From assembly GCF_035989305.1 (NCBI RefSeq), contig NZ_CP108514.1:930001-994000 (forward strand): a stretch of 64,000 nt of DNA, read 5' to 3'. Numbering within the stretch: position 1 is the first letter of the stretch; every line of letters starts with the position of its first letter. This DNA comes from Streptomyces sp. NBC_01233 (GTDB lineage Bacteria; Actinomycetota; Actinomycetes; Streptomycetales; Streptomycetaceae). Positions 18,266 to 27,623 of the stretch are shown here, piece after piece. Below the pieces are notes generated by a model. That model worked only from the letters and a program-made list of their open reading frames with translations. It was not told where the DNA came from and did no database searches. Position numbers and translations under genes: made by a program.

Positions 18266-18925
18266 ATGGCGAAGATCGCCCTCTTCGGCGCCACCGGCAC
18301 CATCGGAACCCAGGTGCTGCGCGAAGCACTCCGGCGCGGCCACGAGTTCACGGCGGTCGTACGCGATCCCGCGAAACTCGCGGACCCGGGCGGCGGGGCC
18401 ACGGCGGTGGTGCGCGGCGACGTGCTGGACCCGGCGTCCGTGGCCGGGGCGGTGGCCGGGCACGACGTGGTGATCAGCGCCTTCGGTCCCGGCCCCGGCG
18501 ATCCCTCCACCCTCTTGACCGCCGCGAAGTCGCTGATCGGCGGGGTGCGTTCGCTCGGCCCGGATGCGCCCCGGCCGCGGGTGGTCGTCGTCGGCGGGGC
18601 GGGCTCGCTGCGCACCCCCGGCGGCCCGCTGGTCTGGGACCAGGCGGGCATCCCGGCGCCCGTGCTGGCCCTCATGCACGCCCACGGGGACGCCCTGGAC
18701 TTCCTGCGGACGGTGCCCGTGGAGGAGGTCCGCTGGACCTGCCTGAGCCCGGCCGCGCAGATCGCTCCGGGCGAGCGCACGGGCACGTACCGGCTGGGGA
18801 TCGACGACCTGGTCGTCGACGACGAGGGCCTCAGCCGGATCTCCACGGAGGACTACGCCGTCGCCCTGCTCGACGAGATCGAGCTCGACGCGCACGCGGG
18901 CCGGCGGTTCACCCTCGGCTACTGA
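18266..18925 (+). CDS. NAD(P)H-binding SDR-like protein (YwnB/BVR-B type)
   Basis: A 219-residue atypical short-chain dehydrogenase fold. The dinucleotide loop is FGATGTIGTQVLREALRRGHE at residues 6-26. The later landmarks are VVRGDVLDPASVAGAVAGHDVVISA, VVVVGGAGSLR and the C-terminal ISTEDYAVALLDEIE, the pattern of NAD(P)H-binding/NmrA-like proteins. The YxxxK catalytic pair is not obvious, so it may be a redox sensor or a flavin/biliverdin-type reductase. AGGGAG at 18255-18260 supports the start. Confidence 0.88.
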   Translation: MAKIALFGATGTIGTQVLREALRRGHEFTAVVRDPAKLADPGGGATAVVRGDVLDPASVAGAVAGHDVVISAFGPGPGDPSTLLTAAKSLIGGVRSLGPDAPRPRVVVVGGAGSLRTPGGPLVWDQAGIPAPVLALMHAHGDALDFLRTVPVEEVRWTCLSPAAQIAPGERTGTYRLGIDDLVVDDEGLSRISTEDYAVALLDEIELDAHAGRRFTLGY

Positions 18926-19027
18926 GCACCCCGAAGGCCAGGGCTCCCCCGCGGGGTTAATGGGTGGATGCGTCTGCTCCGGATACCTACAGTGACGAGG
19001 CACCACGTCGTCGAGCAGGAGCGGATC

Positions 19028-20836
19028 ATGCGCACCCACTATCCCCGTACGCCGCACCTGCCCTGGTCCCCCGGGGCCTCGGCGGACAACGTCCGGACCG
19101 TCGGGCTGGAGGGGCTGGCGGGGCGCGAGGTGGTGGTGACGGAGAAGCTCGACGGGGAGAACACCACCCTGTACGCGGACGGCCTGCACGCCCGCTCCCT
19201 CGATTCGGCACACCATCCCTCGCGGGCTTGGGTCAAGGGGCTCCAGGGCAGGATCGGCCCGGGGATTCCGGCCGGCCGGCGGGTGTGCGGGGAGAACCTG
19301 TACGCGCGGCACTCGATCCCGTACGAGGATCTGGACGGCTGGTTCTACGGGTTCTCGGTGTGGGACGGGGAGCACTGCCTGGACTGGGACCGGACCGTAC
19401 GGTTCCTGCGCGGCCTCGGGGTGCCCACGCCGCGCGTGCTGTGGCGGGGCACCTTCGACGAACGTGCACTGCGCAAGCTGAAGCTCGACACCGCGCGGGA
19501 GGAGGGGTACGTCGTGCGGACGGCGGCCGGTTTCGCGCGCGAGGACTTCGGGCGGTGCGTGGCCAAGTGGGTGCGGGGCGGGCACGTGCAGACCGGTACG
19601 CACTGGATGTTCGCCGAGGTCGTGCCCAACGGGCTCGGGCCGGCGGCCCCGTTGTGGGCGGTGCGCTCGGGAGCCGAACCGGACGTGGCGGGGCTGACCG
19701 CTGCCGTCGGGGCGGGCACGGCCCGTGCCGCCGGTGTGGATGAGCCCGCCCCTGACGTGGCCGATGACGTGGCCGAAGTCGCCGCGCGGATCGACGGGGC
19801 GGGGCGGACCGGCGAGGACCGGCTGGCCGCAGTGCTGGCCGCCCTGCTGCGGTGCGAGCCGCGCGGCCGGATCGCGGCGCGGCTCGCGGCGGGCCCGGCC
19901 GGGATGGGACTCGCCCGCCGGGTCGGCGACCTGGTGGGGCTGTACCCGTACCTGCAGCGGCCGTTCCCCGACGCGGACCGGCGGGCCGGGCTGGTCCGGA
20001 TGGCCATGGCGGCCGATCTCGGGGTGCTGCACGCGCTCGCCGGGGCGCTGGCCGAGGGGCCGGAGGCGCGGGAGTCCGTGGAGTGGTCCGCGCTGTGGGC
20101 CGACGAGGCGGGGCTGCTCGGCGGCCGGGATCCGCTGGGTGCCTTGCGGGCCGCGCTGCGGGAGCCCTTCGCCGGGCTGGACGCGGACGCGGCCGACCGT
20201 TGCTGGGCGGAGGCCCGGCGGGCGTTCGGGCAGGGGCGGATCGCGGCGGCGCGCCTCGGCTGGGGTCCGGGGGTCAGCTGCGTCGTGGTCGAGGAGGCGG
20301 TGGCGGCGACCTGGCAGTGGCGCGACGGAACGTTTCCTCGGCTGGTGCAGCTGAGCGGACCCTCGGGCAGCGGGAAGAGCACCTTCGCCCGCGGCCTGCC
20401 CGGCGTGGACGCGTACATCAGTCTCGACGACCTGCGCACCGCCCGGGGTTCCCGTGCGGACCAGCGGGCCAACGCGGACGTGCTGGGCAAGGGCCTGGAC
20501 CGCCTCGACGCCGCCCTGGCCCGGGGCGGGACGGTGGTGTGGGACGCCACCTCGCTCACCGACCAGCAGCGCGGCCTGGCCGGCTCGGTCGCGCGGCGCC
20601 GCGACGCGCTGGTCACCCACGCCGTGGTGCTGGTCGACGAGCCGGAGCTGCGGCGCCGCAACGCCGTGCGCCCGCATCCGGTGCCGGAGCAGGTGCTGAC
20701 CTCCCAGCTGCACCGCTTCAGTCCCCCGTACGCCGGTCGGGCGCACCGTACGTGGTACATCGGTGCGGGCGGGGACGTGGAGGACGCGGCGGGCGGCCTG
20801 ACCGACGGCCCGGACACGATCTGCGGGGAGATCTGA
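19028..20836 (+). CDS. RNA ligase-polynucleotide kinase fusion (RNA repair)
   Basis: A 602-residue protein with two enzymatic halves. The N-terminal half is an ATP-dependent RNA ligase: nucleotidyl-accepting Lys40 in [12 protein letters not shown] (motif I KxDG), motif III-like [10 protein letters not shown], motif IV EGYVVR at about 159, and motif V CVAKWVR at about 178. The middle (200-430) is helical. The C-terminal half is a P-loop kinase with Walker [10 protein letters not shown] at about 443-451, followed by [12 protein letters not shown] and [12 protein letters not shown], like bacterial polynucleotide kinases. It would phosphorylate 5'-OH ends and join them. AGGAG lies 6 nt before the ATG. 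Its stop overlaps the next gene's ATG (TGATG). Confidence 0.93.
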   Translation: MRTHYPRTPHLPWSPGASADNVRTVGLEGLAGREVVVTEKLDGENTTLYADGLHARSLDSAHHPSRAWVKGLQGRIGPGIPAGRRVCGENLYARHSIPYEDLDGWFYGFSVWDGEHCLDWDRTVRFLRGLGVPTPRVLWRGTFDERALRKLKLDTAREEGYVVRTAAGFAREDFGRCVAKWVRGGHVQTGTHWMFAEVVPNGLGPAAPLWAVRSGAEPDVAGLTAAVGAGTARAAGVDEPAPDVADDVAEVAARIDGAGRTGEDRLAAVLAALLRCEPRGRIAARLAAGPAGMGLARRVGDLVGLYPYLQRPFPDADRRAGLVRMAMAADLGVLHALAGALAEGPEARESVEWSALWADEAGLLGGRDPLGALRAALREPFAGLDADAADRCWAEARRAFGQGRIAAARLGWGPGVSCVVVEEAVAATWQWRDGTFPRLVQLSGPSGSGKSTFARGLPGVDAYISLDDLRTARGSRADQRANADVLGKGLDRLDAALARGGTVVWDATSLTDQQRGLAGSVARRRDALVTHAVVLVDEPELRRRNAVRPHPVPEQVLTSQLHRFSPPYAGRAHRTWYIGAGGDVEDAAGGLTDGPDTICGEI

Positions 20837-23760
20837 TGCGTACCAGTGAGCAGCTCTACCACCAGGTCCGCTGGGATCCGCGGTTCGATCCGGCGCGGTT
20901 CGTGCTCGGCCTGCTCCAGCGCGGGGCCGCGCCGAAGCGGGTTCCGCTGCCCTCCTTCGTGCCCGGCGGCGACATCCCCTGGCACCGGGTGCTGTTCGTC
21001 GAGGCGGACGGCGAACTGGTCTGGGACCGGGCCACGGGTGTGGACCGGATCGATGCCACCGCGGCGGGGCGGGTCCGCGATCCGCGCCTGCTGCGGGCCC
21101 CGTTCTTCACCGCGCGGACCCCGTACGCGTGGGACCCGGCGGGCGGTGGCGCCTGGCGGCCCGCGCAGGCCCCGCCCCGCGGTGCGGCCGCGGGTTCCGC
21201 GCCGGTGCGGCTGCTGACCTGGAACACGCTCTGGGACCGGTACGACGCCCCGCGCATCGCCACCGCCCGGCGCAGGCCGTTGCTGCTGGCCGATCTGGCG
21301 GCCGCCGACGCCGATGTCATCGCGTTGCAGGAGGTCGAGCCCGAACTCCTCTCGATGCTGCTGGCGGCGCCGTGGGTGCGGGCCGGGTACGCCCTCGGCA
21401 CGGATCCCGGCGGCCGGGACGTCACCGAGTGCGGACTGCTGGTGCTGAGCCGGCTGCCGGTGCGGGAGGCGGGAATGCACCTGCTCGGCCCGCACAAGGC
21501 GGTCACCGCCGTGACGGTGGACACCGCGGCCGGCCCTCTGGTCGCCGCCGCCACCCACCTGACCAGCGACCACACCGAGAACGGGCATCTTTGGCGGGAC
21601 GCCGAACTGGCCCGGCTCGCGGAGGGCCTGGCCGGCATCGAAGCCGCCGTGGCACTGCTGGGCGACTTCAACGACGGCCGCCACGGGGCCGAGGGGCCCG
21701 CGGCCGCACTCGGCATGCGGGACGCCTGGAGCGAGGTGCACGGGGCGGCGGACGGTACGCCGACCTTCGACCCGGTGGCCAATCCGCTGGCCGCGGTGGG
21801 CTCGATGTCCGGGCGCGCGGCGCGGCTGGACCGGATCCTGCTGGGGGCCACGGGGGCGCGGGTGACACGTGCGGCGCTGCGCGGCGACGTGCCCGCCGAG
21901 GAGGGGCTGTTCATCTCCGACCACTTCGGTGTGGAGGCGACGTTGGAGTTCGGGGCGCCCGGCGGCGGGCCGGCGCGGCTCGACGTACCGGCGACCGCTC
22001 GGACGGCGGTGGCGTGGCTGCCGCCGCGGCTGCCGGAGGCGGTGCGGGAGGTGCGCCGCAAGCACGACCCGCAGGCCGCCCGCTGGCCCGCGCACGTGAA
22101 CCTGCTCTTCGGCTTCGTGCCGGAGTCCTCCTTCGACGAGGCCCTGCCGCTGCTGGCCGAAGTGGCCGCCGGGACGGGGCCCTTCGAGGCACGGCTGGAG
22201 GGCGTGCACAGCTTCGGGCACCGCGAGGACGCCACCGTCTGGCTGGACCCGGCGGCGGCCGGCGACGCGCCGTGGCAGGAGCTTCGGCGCGCCCTGACGG
22301 AGCGGTTCCCGGGCTGCCGGGGGCGCGCCGAGGGGTACACCCCGCACCTGACGCTGGGGCGCAGCCAGGACCCCCAGCGGGCGCTCGCGGAGTTCACGGC
22401 CCGGCTCGGCGGAGGGGTCTGCTCGCGGGTCGGGGAGCTGGCGGTGCTCTCGCGGCGAGGGGACGGACCGATGCGGGTCCGGGCGACGGTGGCTCTGGGG
22501 ACGGGCGAGGTGCGCTGGGAGCCGGAGCCGGAGCCCGGGCACGAGCGCGTCCGCGAGCCCGGCCCGGTGGCGCCGCACGGCCACGCCGGGTCGGTCCTCG
22601 CCCGCGTCCGGGCCGCCTTGGGCGGGGCGCAGGTGCACCTGGCCGGATCCCGCCGGATGGGCTGCGCGCTGCCGGGTGCCGACCTGGATCTGGTGGCGGC
22701 GCTGCCCGGGGCGGCCGGTGTCACCGGAGTACGGGACCGGCTGGCTGCTGCCCTGCCGGAGGCCGGGCCGCTGCGCGAGGTGACCGGGGCGCGGGTGCCG
22801 GGTCTGCGGTTCCGCGTCGGGGCGCTGTCCGTGGACCTGGTGGCGGTGGCCACCGGCGGCCTGGACCCCGCGCACGCGGTGGCACGGCGGGCGGAGCTGG
22901 GTGAGGCGGCCGCGGTCGCGCTGAGCGCGGTGAGCGACGCGGATGGCGTACGGGAACGGGTGGGCGCGGAGCATGCCGCCTTCGCCCGGCTGGCGCGGGA
23001 GGTGAAGGCGTGGGCGCGGGCCCGCGGGTTGGACGCGGCCCCGTTCGGCGGGCTGCCGGGGCTCGCCTGGGCGGTCCTGGCGGCGCGTACGGTCCAGGAG
23101 GCCGGGGCGCTGGCCCCGGACGCCCTGCTGCGGGAGTTCTTCGGCCGGTGGGCCGCCTGGGACTGGCGGGAGCCGGTCGGGCTGTCGCCGTCGGCCGCGG
23201 CCACGGCGGGCGGGCCGGATCCGGTCACGGTGCTGACGCCCTCGGAGCCGGTGCGCAGTTGCACCGCCCAGGTGGGACCGGGCCTGCGGGACCTGCTGGT
23301 CCAGGAGTTGTACCGGGCCTGGGAACTGCTGGAGGCCGGGCCGGACGGCGCCGGCCGGGCCGTGGTGACCCCGCCGCCGCTGCACCGCCGGCACGCGGCC
23401 TGGGCGGTGGTGACCGTACGCACGTCCGACGGGGAGTTCGAGGAGGTCCTGGGCCGGGTGCGGGGGCGGTTGCGGGCGCTGCTCGGCGCCCTGGAGGAGG
23501 CCGGTGTCACGGATGCGCACGCCTGGCCGCGCCCCTTCGAGTCCGGCGCGGGCCTCGCCCGCTACGCGATCGGCCTCGGCTCCGCCCCGCCGGACGCGGC
23601 GGCGTTGGCCGCGCTGGGCGGCCCGTGGCGGGCCGGCCTGCCGGGGGTCGAGGTCACCCGGGCGGCCTGCGGCGAGGTGCCGGACCTGACCTGGCCCGGC
23701 CCGGCCTCGTGCCTGCGGGGGCGCCGTCAGACCTCGATGACGATCTTCCCCGCCGTGTGA
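20836..23760 (+). CDS. Multidomain RNA-end processing protein: MJ1316 domain, EEP, 2H phosphoesterase, poly(A)-polymerase-like nucleotidyltransferase
   Basis: A 974-residue protein. Residues 1-75 match the MJ1316/DUF504 RNA cyclic-end recognition domain ([31 protein letters not shown]). Residues ~125-365 are an EEP-family phosphatase/nuclease ([45 protein letters not shown]). Residues ~405-530 are a 2H (LigT-type) phosphoesterase with HVN at ~420 and HLTLGR at ~500. From ~600 a nucleotidyltransferase has GSRRMGC and the DLDLV acidic pair, followed by a poly(A)-polymerase-like helical region. All predicted activities act on RNA ends. Start codon overlaps the ligase-kinase stop. Its last 34 bp overlap a convergent gene. 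Confidence 0.9.
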   Translation: MRTSEQLYHQVRWDPRFDPARFVLGLLQRGAAPKRVPLPSFVPGGDIPWHRVLFVEADGELVWDRATGVDRIDATAAGRVRDPRLLRAPFFTARTPYAWDPAGGGAWRPAQAPPRGAAAGSAPVRLLTWNTLWDRYDAPRIATARRRPLLLADLAAADADVIALQEVEPELLSMLLAAPWVRAGYALGTDPGGRDVTECGLLVLSRLPVREAGMHLLGPHKAVTAVTVDTAAGPLVAAATHLTSDHTENGHLWRDAELARLAEGLAGIEAAVALLGDFNDGRHGAEGPAAALGMRDAWSEVHGAADGTPTFDPVANPLAAVGSMSGRAARLDRILLGATGARVTRAALRGDVPAEEGLFISDHFGVEATLEFGAPGGGPARLDVPATARTAVAWLPPRLPEAVREVRRKHDPQAARWPAHVNLLFGFVPESSFDEALPLLAEVAAGTGPFEARLEGVHSFGHREDATVWLDPAAAGDAPWQELRRALTERFPGCRGRAEGYTPHLTLGRSQDPQRALAEFTARLGGGVCSRVGELAVLSRRGDGPMRVRATVALGTGEVRWEPEPEPGHERVREPGPVAPHGHAGSVLARVRAALGGAQVHLAGSRRMGCALPGADLDLVAALPGAAGVTGVRDRLAAALPEAGPLREVTGARVPGLRFRVGALSVDLVAVATGGLDPAHAVARRAELGEAAAVALSAVSDADGVRERVGAEHAAFARLAREVKAWARARGLDAAPFGGLPGLAWAVLAARTVQEAGALAPDALLREFFGRWAAWDWREPVGLSPSAAATAGGPDPVTVLTPSEPVRSCTAQVGPGLRDLLVQELYRAWELLEAGPDGAGRAVVTPPPLHRRHAAWAVVTVRTSDGEFEEVLGRVRGRLRALLGALEEAGVTDAHAWPRPFESGAGLARYAIGLGSAPPDAAALAALGGPWRAGLPGVEVTRAACGEVPDLTWPGPASCLRGRRQTSMTIFPAV

Positions 23761-24677
23761 CCGCCCTGGCTCAGCTCGAAGGCCGCTGCCAGCTCGGCCA
23801 GCGGGAAGGTCTTGGCGACCGGCACCTTCAGCTGTCCGCTGTCGGCGAGCCGGCCCAGTTCGGCAAGGTCGCTGCCGACCGGGCGGACCCAGATCCACTC
23901 GCCGCCCGATCCGAGCACGCTGGGGTCGGCGATGGAGGCGTGCCGGCCGTCGTCGTGCAGCACTTCCCGGGTGACACCGCCGACGCCGCCCACGAAGTCC
24001 GCGACGACGGTGGGCCCGTCGGGCACGAGGGCGCGGACACGGTCGGCGAGGCCGTCTCCGTACTCGACGGGTTCGCCGCCGAGTTCGCGCACCCGGTCGT
24101 GGTTGCGCGGGGAGGCGGTGCCGATGACGCGGGCACCGAGCGCGCGGGCGATCTGCACGCCGAGGGAGCCGACACCGCCCGCGGCGCCGTGGATGAGGAC
24201 CGTGTCGTCCTTGCCGGTGCCGAGGCGGGTGAGCAGCTGGTAGGCGGTGAGCCCGGCCAGCGGGAGCCCGGCGGCCTCGGCCCAGCTCAGTGAGGAGGGC
24301 TTGTGCGCGAGGGCGCGTACGGGCACGGTGACGAACTCGGCGAAGGTGCCGCCGTGCACGTAGTCCTTGCGGGCGTAGGCGATGACCTCGTCGCCCTCGG
24401 CGTACTCGGGGACGTCGATGCCGACCCGCTCGACGGTGCCGGCCACGTCCCAGCCGGGGATCACCGGGTAGACGACGTCCATCAGGGCGTCGAGCCCGCC
24501 CGACATGATCTTCCAGTCGACGGGGTTGACCGCGGCGTACTTCACCCGGACGAGCACCTCGCCGGGGCCGCACTTGGGCACCGGCAGCCGGATCTCGGAG
24601 AGCACCTCCGTCCCGCCGTACGTCTCGTACGCCATCGCCCGCATGGTTTCCTGGCTGCTCCGGCCCGACTGGGACAT
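23727..24677 (-). CDS. NADP-dependent quinone oxidoreductase-like protein (zinc-free MDR family)
   Basis: A 316-residue medium-chain reductase. N-terminal GroES-like part: [44 protein letters not shown]. Rossmann part: [29 protein letters not shown]. The structural and catalytic zinc ligands of true alcohol dehydrogenases are missing, as in quinone reductases and YhdH/QOR proteins. It ends [16 protein letters not shown] 8 nt upstream supports the ATG at 24677; ATG at 24644 is an alternative. It interrupts the RNA-repair island on the opposite strand and has no obvious link to it. Confidence 0.92.
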   Translation of the reverse strand: MSQSGRSSQETMRAMAYETYGGTEVLSEIRLPVPKCGPGEVLVRVKYAAVNPVDWKIMSGGLDALMDVVYPVIPGWDVAGTVERVGIDVPEYAEGDEVIAYARKDYVHGGTFAEFVTVPVRALAHKPSSLSWAEAAGLPLAGLTAYQLLTRLGTGKDDTVLIHGAAGGVGSLGVQIARALGARVIGTASPRNHDRVRELGGEPVEYGDGLADRVRALVPDGPTVVADFVGGVGGVTREVLHDDGRHASIADPSVLGSGGEWIWVRPVGSDLAELGRLADSGQLKVPVAKTFPLAELAAAFELSQGGHTAGKIVIEV

Positions 24678-24799
24678 GTACCCGACCTCTCCGTGTGCTG
24701 GTGGACCCGCCCCCGGTCCATCCCACCATGCACGCCGCGCCCACCCCACGATGCGGGGCGAACGCGGCGCGGCGCGTCCCGGGCCGGCGGAGCGGCACG

Positions 24800-24926
24800 G
24801 CCGGTCGGGCATCGCCGTCAGGAGCGGCCGGTCACACCTGGGCGGTCGGGCCGGGCCGGTCCGGCGGGGCCCGTCACCCGGGGCCGGTCCGGGTCCGGTC
24901 GCTTGGAGCCGGTCCGGCGGGTCCGG
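24800..24926. repeat. CCGGTCCGG-rich low-complexity spacer
   Basis: The motif CCGGTCCGGCGGG occurs twice, with related GGCCGGTCCGG and CCGGTCACRC units between. This is the whole gap between the HD gene and the quinone-reductase gene (24678-24926). Several overlapping hairpins are possible, so it may act as a terminator for the leftward HD-ligase pair. Confidence 0.55.
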
Positions 24927-25523
24927 TCACGCGTGCACCGGAAAGGCGGCCTGGAAGTCGAGCCGCCCGTCCGCCCCCTCGGCGATCCGCCCGAGCACCC
25001 CGTCCAGCTCCAAGTACGCCTCCCAGCGCTCGGCGCCGGTCGCCCCGGCGAGGCGGCCCACCACGAGGTCCTCCAGGTCCTGGACCCGCTTGCCCTTCCA
25101 CACCTTGTCCGCGAGGCTGACCAGCAACTCCTCGGTGGTCACCCCGTCTTCGCCCCACGCGGCGTGCGTCGCGGCGAACCGGGCCTGCTGCTCGGTGAAC
25201 CCGTGAGCCAGCAGCAGTTCCCGCCCCGCCGGCTCGTGCTCGGAGCCCGGCCCGCCGAGTTCGGCCGTGTGCACGGTCTTCCCGATGTCGTGGGTGGCCG
25301 CCCCGAAGAGCACCGCCTCCCGGTCGAACGCCAGGCCCGGGCAGTGCCCCGCCAGCCGGTCGGCCAGCTCGTACGCGACGTCGTGCACGAGCCGCAGGTG
25401 TGCGGCCAGCCGGGGCGGGGCGGCCAGCTCGCGCAACAGTGCGGACACGGTGGGCGGAAGGGGCCGCAGCGGCGGATCCCCCGGGGTGTCGAGCGCCCTC
25501 GACAAGGCATCGGTCCGGGACAT
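24927..25523 (-). CDS. HD-domain phosphohydrolase, partner of the adjacent RNA ligase
   Basis: A 198-residue HD-superfamily protein. Metal ligands visible are His47 in LRLVHDVAYELADRL, the His78-Asp79 doublet in ATHDIGKT, a His in HEPAG or THAAWGED, and Asp in SLADKVWKG. HD proteins remove phosphates from nucleotides or nucleic-acid ends. It lies 27 bp downstream of the second RNA ligase, on the same strand, and in Deinococcus the related ligase is co-operonic with an HD-polynucleotide kinase. I infer a role in cleaning RNA 3' ends. A nucleotide or second-messenger substrate is also possible. Confidence 0.85.
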   Translation of the reverse strand: MSRTDALSRALDTPGDPPLRPLPPTVSALLRELAAPPRLAAHLRLVHDVAYELADRLAGHCPGLAFDREAVLFGAATHDIGKTVHTAELGGPGSEHEPAGRELLLAHGFTEQQARFAATHAAWGEDGVTTEELLVSLADKVWKGKRVQDLEDLVVGRLAGATGAERWEAYLELDGVLGRIAEGADGRLDFQAAFPVHA

Positions 25524-25550
25524 CGGATCATCCTAGGAAGGGCTGGACGA

Positions 25551-26627
25551 TCACTCGTACTCGGTGCCGCCCTTGCGGGTCAGGTAGGCCGGGCTGACCG
25601 CCTTGGCGATGGCCCGGCCGCCGACGACCGGACTGTAGCGCTCCGCCGACGGGCGGATCACGACGCCCTCGCGCAGGTGCACGGCCCGCCCGGACACGGT
25701 TTCGCGGCCGCTCGCGAGCTCCAGCACCGTGTCGAGGCCGTACGGGCCCTCGTACAGCCGTGGCACCAGCGGCAGTTCCCCGTCCGTCAGGACGGCGGCC
25801 GGGTCCAGCCAGCGCACCTGCCCGTCGATTTCGGCGGACACGTCGAAGACGGCGTACCCGGGTGGCGTGTCGGCGGTGCGCACGTCGGTCCCGTAGGCCA
25901 GGTCCTGGACGCCCGCGCCGTACACCTCGGCGAAGATCCCGACCCGGGTGGCGCCGAGCCGGGCGGCCAGGGCCGCCGCGACGGCCGGCACGCCGTGGCC
26001 GCGTACGGCCCGCCAGTAGAGGTTGCGCTCGTCCTCCTTGAGCGCCAGCCCCTTCGAGCCGAAGCCCTTGGAGGAGACGATGGACCGCTCCTCCTGGACC
26101 ACGTACGTGAACAGGCAGGCGGTGCCGTGCAGTTTCTCCGTGAGGACGACCTGCTCGCCCGGCTCGAAGATGTGCGGGTAGCGCTGGAGGTTCTCGATGT
26201 CGACCCACGGCATCAGGTCGGCGGCCGCTTCGACGTCGCCGTTCATCGTCGTGGGGATGGGCGGGGACCATTTGGTGATGCCGAGCAGCTCCGCGAAGTC
26301 CGTGCCCTCCTTGGCCGCCTGTACGAGGTCGACGTCGGCGAGCGCGCGCGGCCGGCACACCAGGCCCTGCGAGAGTTCGCCGCGCAGCCGGACCGCCTTG
26401 ACCCGGTCGGCGGAGCCGCCGGCGAGCCGCCCGGTGAGGCCGAGCTCCTCGATCAGTCCGGCGGGCAGCACGGCCTGTTCGGGTATGTAGAGCGCGAACT
26501 CGCCGGTCCGGTAGGCGCCCTTGGCGATCACGGCGCGGTACAGGCCCACTTGGGCCAGCTCCAGCGCGTCGGCGTTCGGGTGCTCGTGGACGGTCAGCTC
26601 TTCGGCGGTGACTCTCAAAGTCGACAT
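25551..26627 (-). CDS. RNA ligase, Rnl2/Deinococcus DraRnl-like
   Basis: A 358-residue ATP-dependent RNA ligase. Residues 1-120 form an N-terminal OB-like domain (LTVHEHPNADALELAQVGLYRAVI). Motif I is TEKLHGTACLF with nucleotidyl-accepting Lys165; the K-x-H-G form is that of Rnl2-type ligases rather than DNA ligases. Then come IFAEVYGAGVQDLAYG (motif III), REGVVIRPSAE (motif IV) and AIAKAVSPAYL (motif V). Such ligases seal 3'-OH/5'-phosphate breaks, often templated. The ATG has a GGAG nearby. It is transcribed with the HD gene downstream and divergently from the SDR gene. Confidence 0.93.
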   Translation of the reverse strand: MSTLRVTAEELTVHEHPNADALELAQVGLYRAVIAKGAYRTGEFALYIPEQAVLPAGLIEELGLTGRLAGGSADRVKAVRLRGELSQGLVCRPRALADVDLVQAAKEGTDFAELLGITKWSPPIPTTMNGDVEAAADLMPWVDIENLQRYPHIFEPGEQVVLTEKLHGTACLFTYVVQEERSIVSSKGFGSKGLALKEDERNLYWRAVRGHGVPAVAAALAARLGATRVGIFAEVYGAGVQDLAYGTDVRTADTPPGYAVFDVSAEIDGQVRWLDPAAVLTDGELPLVPRLYEGPYGLDTVLELASGRETVSGRAVHLREGVVIRPSAERYSPVVGGRAIAKAVSPAYLTRKGGTEYE

Positions 26628-26713
26628 GGAGGGCTCCTGCAGTCGTCAGGGACACGGACGACGTGCCGGTCCTGCGGCGGCGCGTCGGTGACGATCACTC
26701 TCCGGTCAGCATT

Positions 26714-26730
26714 TTTGCTGGTCCAGCGAA
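26714..26730. promoter_or_regulatory. Dyad in the RNA ligase/SDR divergent promoter region
   Basis: TTTGCTGG (26714-26721), T, CCAGCGAA (26723-26730), 7 of 8 pairs. It sits in an AT-rich pocket (26710-26745) of an otherwise GC-rich 206-bp divergent region, so it is a candidate operator for one or both genes. Confidence 0.4.
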
Positions 26731-26762
26731 TATCACGGTGTTAGCCTGCCGCACCGCGCGCT

Positions 26763-26820
26763 CTGTTCCGACACCCGCTGTTCCGACACCCGCTGTTCCG
26801 ACATCCCTGTTCCACCGTCC
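26763..26820. repeat. 15-bp tandem repeat in the SDR gene leader
   Basis: CTGTTCCGACACCCG occurs at 26763-26777 and 26778-26792, then CTGTTCCGACATCC (26793-26806) and a divergent fourth copy, CTGTTCCACCGTCC (26807-26820). The array ends 2 bp before the AGGAGG ribosome site. Confidence 0.95.
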
Positions 26821-26833
26821 GCAGGAGGCTCCC

Positions 26834-27580
26834 GTGGCACGACGCCGTCCGGTCACCGTCGTCACCGGCGGCAGCAGGGGCGTCGGTGCGGCGACCGCTC
26901 TGCGGCTGGCCGCCGACGGGCACGACCTGGCACTGGGATACGCCCGCGACGAGGCGGCCGCCGAGGCCGTCGCCGAGCGCGTACGGGCCACCGGGGCCCG
27001 CTGTGTGACCGTACGCGGCGACACCTCCGAGGACTGCGCCGTCGAGCGGCTCTTCGACATCGCCGGCGCCGGACTCGGCACGCCGACGGGCCTGGTCAAC
27101 AACGCCGGGGTGACCGGCCCGCTGGGCCGGCTCGCCGACGCCCGGACCGAGGACCTGCGGCGGGTGGTCGAGGTGAACCTCCTCGGGTACCTGCTGTGCT
27201 GCCGCCGGGCCGCCCGGGACATGGCGGAGTCGGGCGGCGGGGCGATCGTGAACGTCTCCTCGGCGGCCGCCACCCTCGGCAGCCCCGGGGACTACGTGCA
27301 CTACGCGGCGACCAAGGCGGCCACCGACGCGCTGACCGTGGGCCTCGCCAAGGAACTCGGCCCGGACGGGATCCGGGTCAACGCCGTGGCGCCCGGCATC
27401 ATCGAGACCGGCATGCACGCGGCGATGGGTGATCCCGACCGCCCGGCGCGGGCGGCGGCCGGGATCCCGCTCGGGCGGCCCGGCCGGCCCGAGGAGATCG
27501 CCGGGGCCATCGCCTGGCTGCTGTCCCCGGAGGCCTCGTACACGACGGGAACCGTGCTGCGGGTCTCCGGCGGCCGCTGA
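26834..27580 (+). CDS. Short-chain dehydrogenase/reductase (FabG-like)
   Basis: A 248-residue classical SDR. The cofactor loop is TGGSRGVGAATALRLAADGHD (TGxxxGxG form). NNAGVTG follows, then the catalytic serine in VNVSSAAATLGS and the Tyr-x-x-x-Lys pair in YAATKAATDAL. The C terminus, ASYTTGTVLRVSGGR, is typical of FabG-type reductases. AGGAGG at 26823-26828 is an ideal ribosome site for the GTG start. It sits next to an RNA ligase promoter, with no pathway neighbours to suggest a substrate. Confidence 0.95.
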   Translation: MARRRPVTVVTGGSRGVGAATALRLAADGHDLALGYARDEAAAEAVAERVRATGARCVTVRGDTSEDCAVERLFDIAGAGLGTPTGLVNNAGVTGPLGRLADARTEDLRRVVEVNLLGYLLCCRRAARDMAESGGGAIVNVSSAAATLGSPGDYVHYAATKAATDALTVGLAKELGPDGIRVNAVAPGIIETGMHAAMGDPDRPARAAAGIPLGRPGRPEEIAGAIAWLLSPEASYTTGTVLRVSGGR

Positions 27581-27590
27581 TCCCCCGGAG

Positions 27591-27621
27591 GCCGCCGGAG
27601 GCCCGGCAGGGGCCCGGCGGC
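27591..27621. terminator. Bidirectional hairpin between SDR and peptidoglycan-binding genes
   Basis: Two stacked stems, 27591-27597 with 27615-27621 and 27600-27604 with 27610-27614, lie between convergent stop codons. Confidence 0.65.
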
Positions 27622-27623
27622 GG

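Noticed and set aside
19345..24798. A very long open frame on the minus strand across the RNA-repair genes (about 1,800 codons)
   Set aside because: It is antisense to well-supported genes, is Arg/Pro/Gly-rich, lacks any domain, and is explained by the high GC content that removes stop codons.
26663..26833. N-terminal extension of the SDR back to 26663
   Set aside because: The extension encodes the tandem repeat (PTPAVPTPAVPT); the GTG at 26834 has an ideal ribosome site and the family's N terminus.
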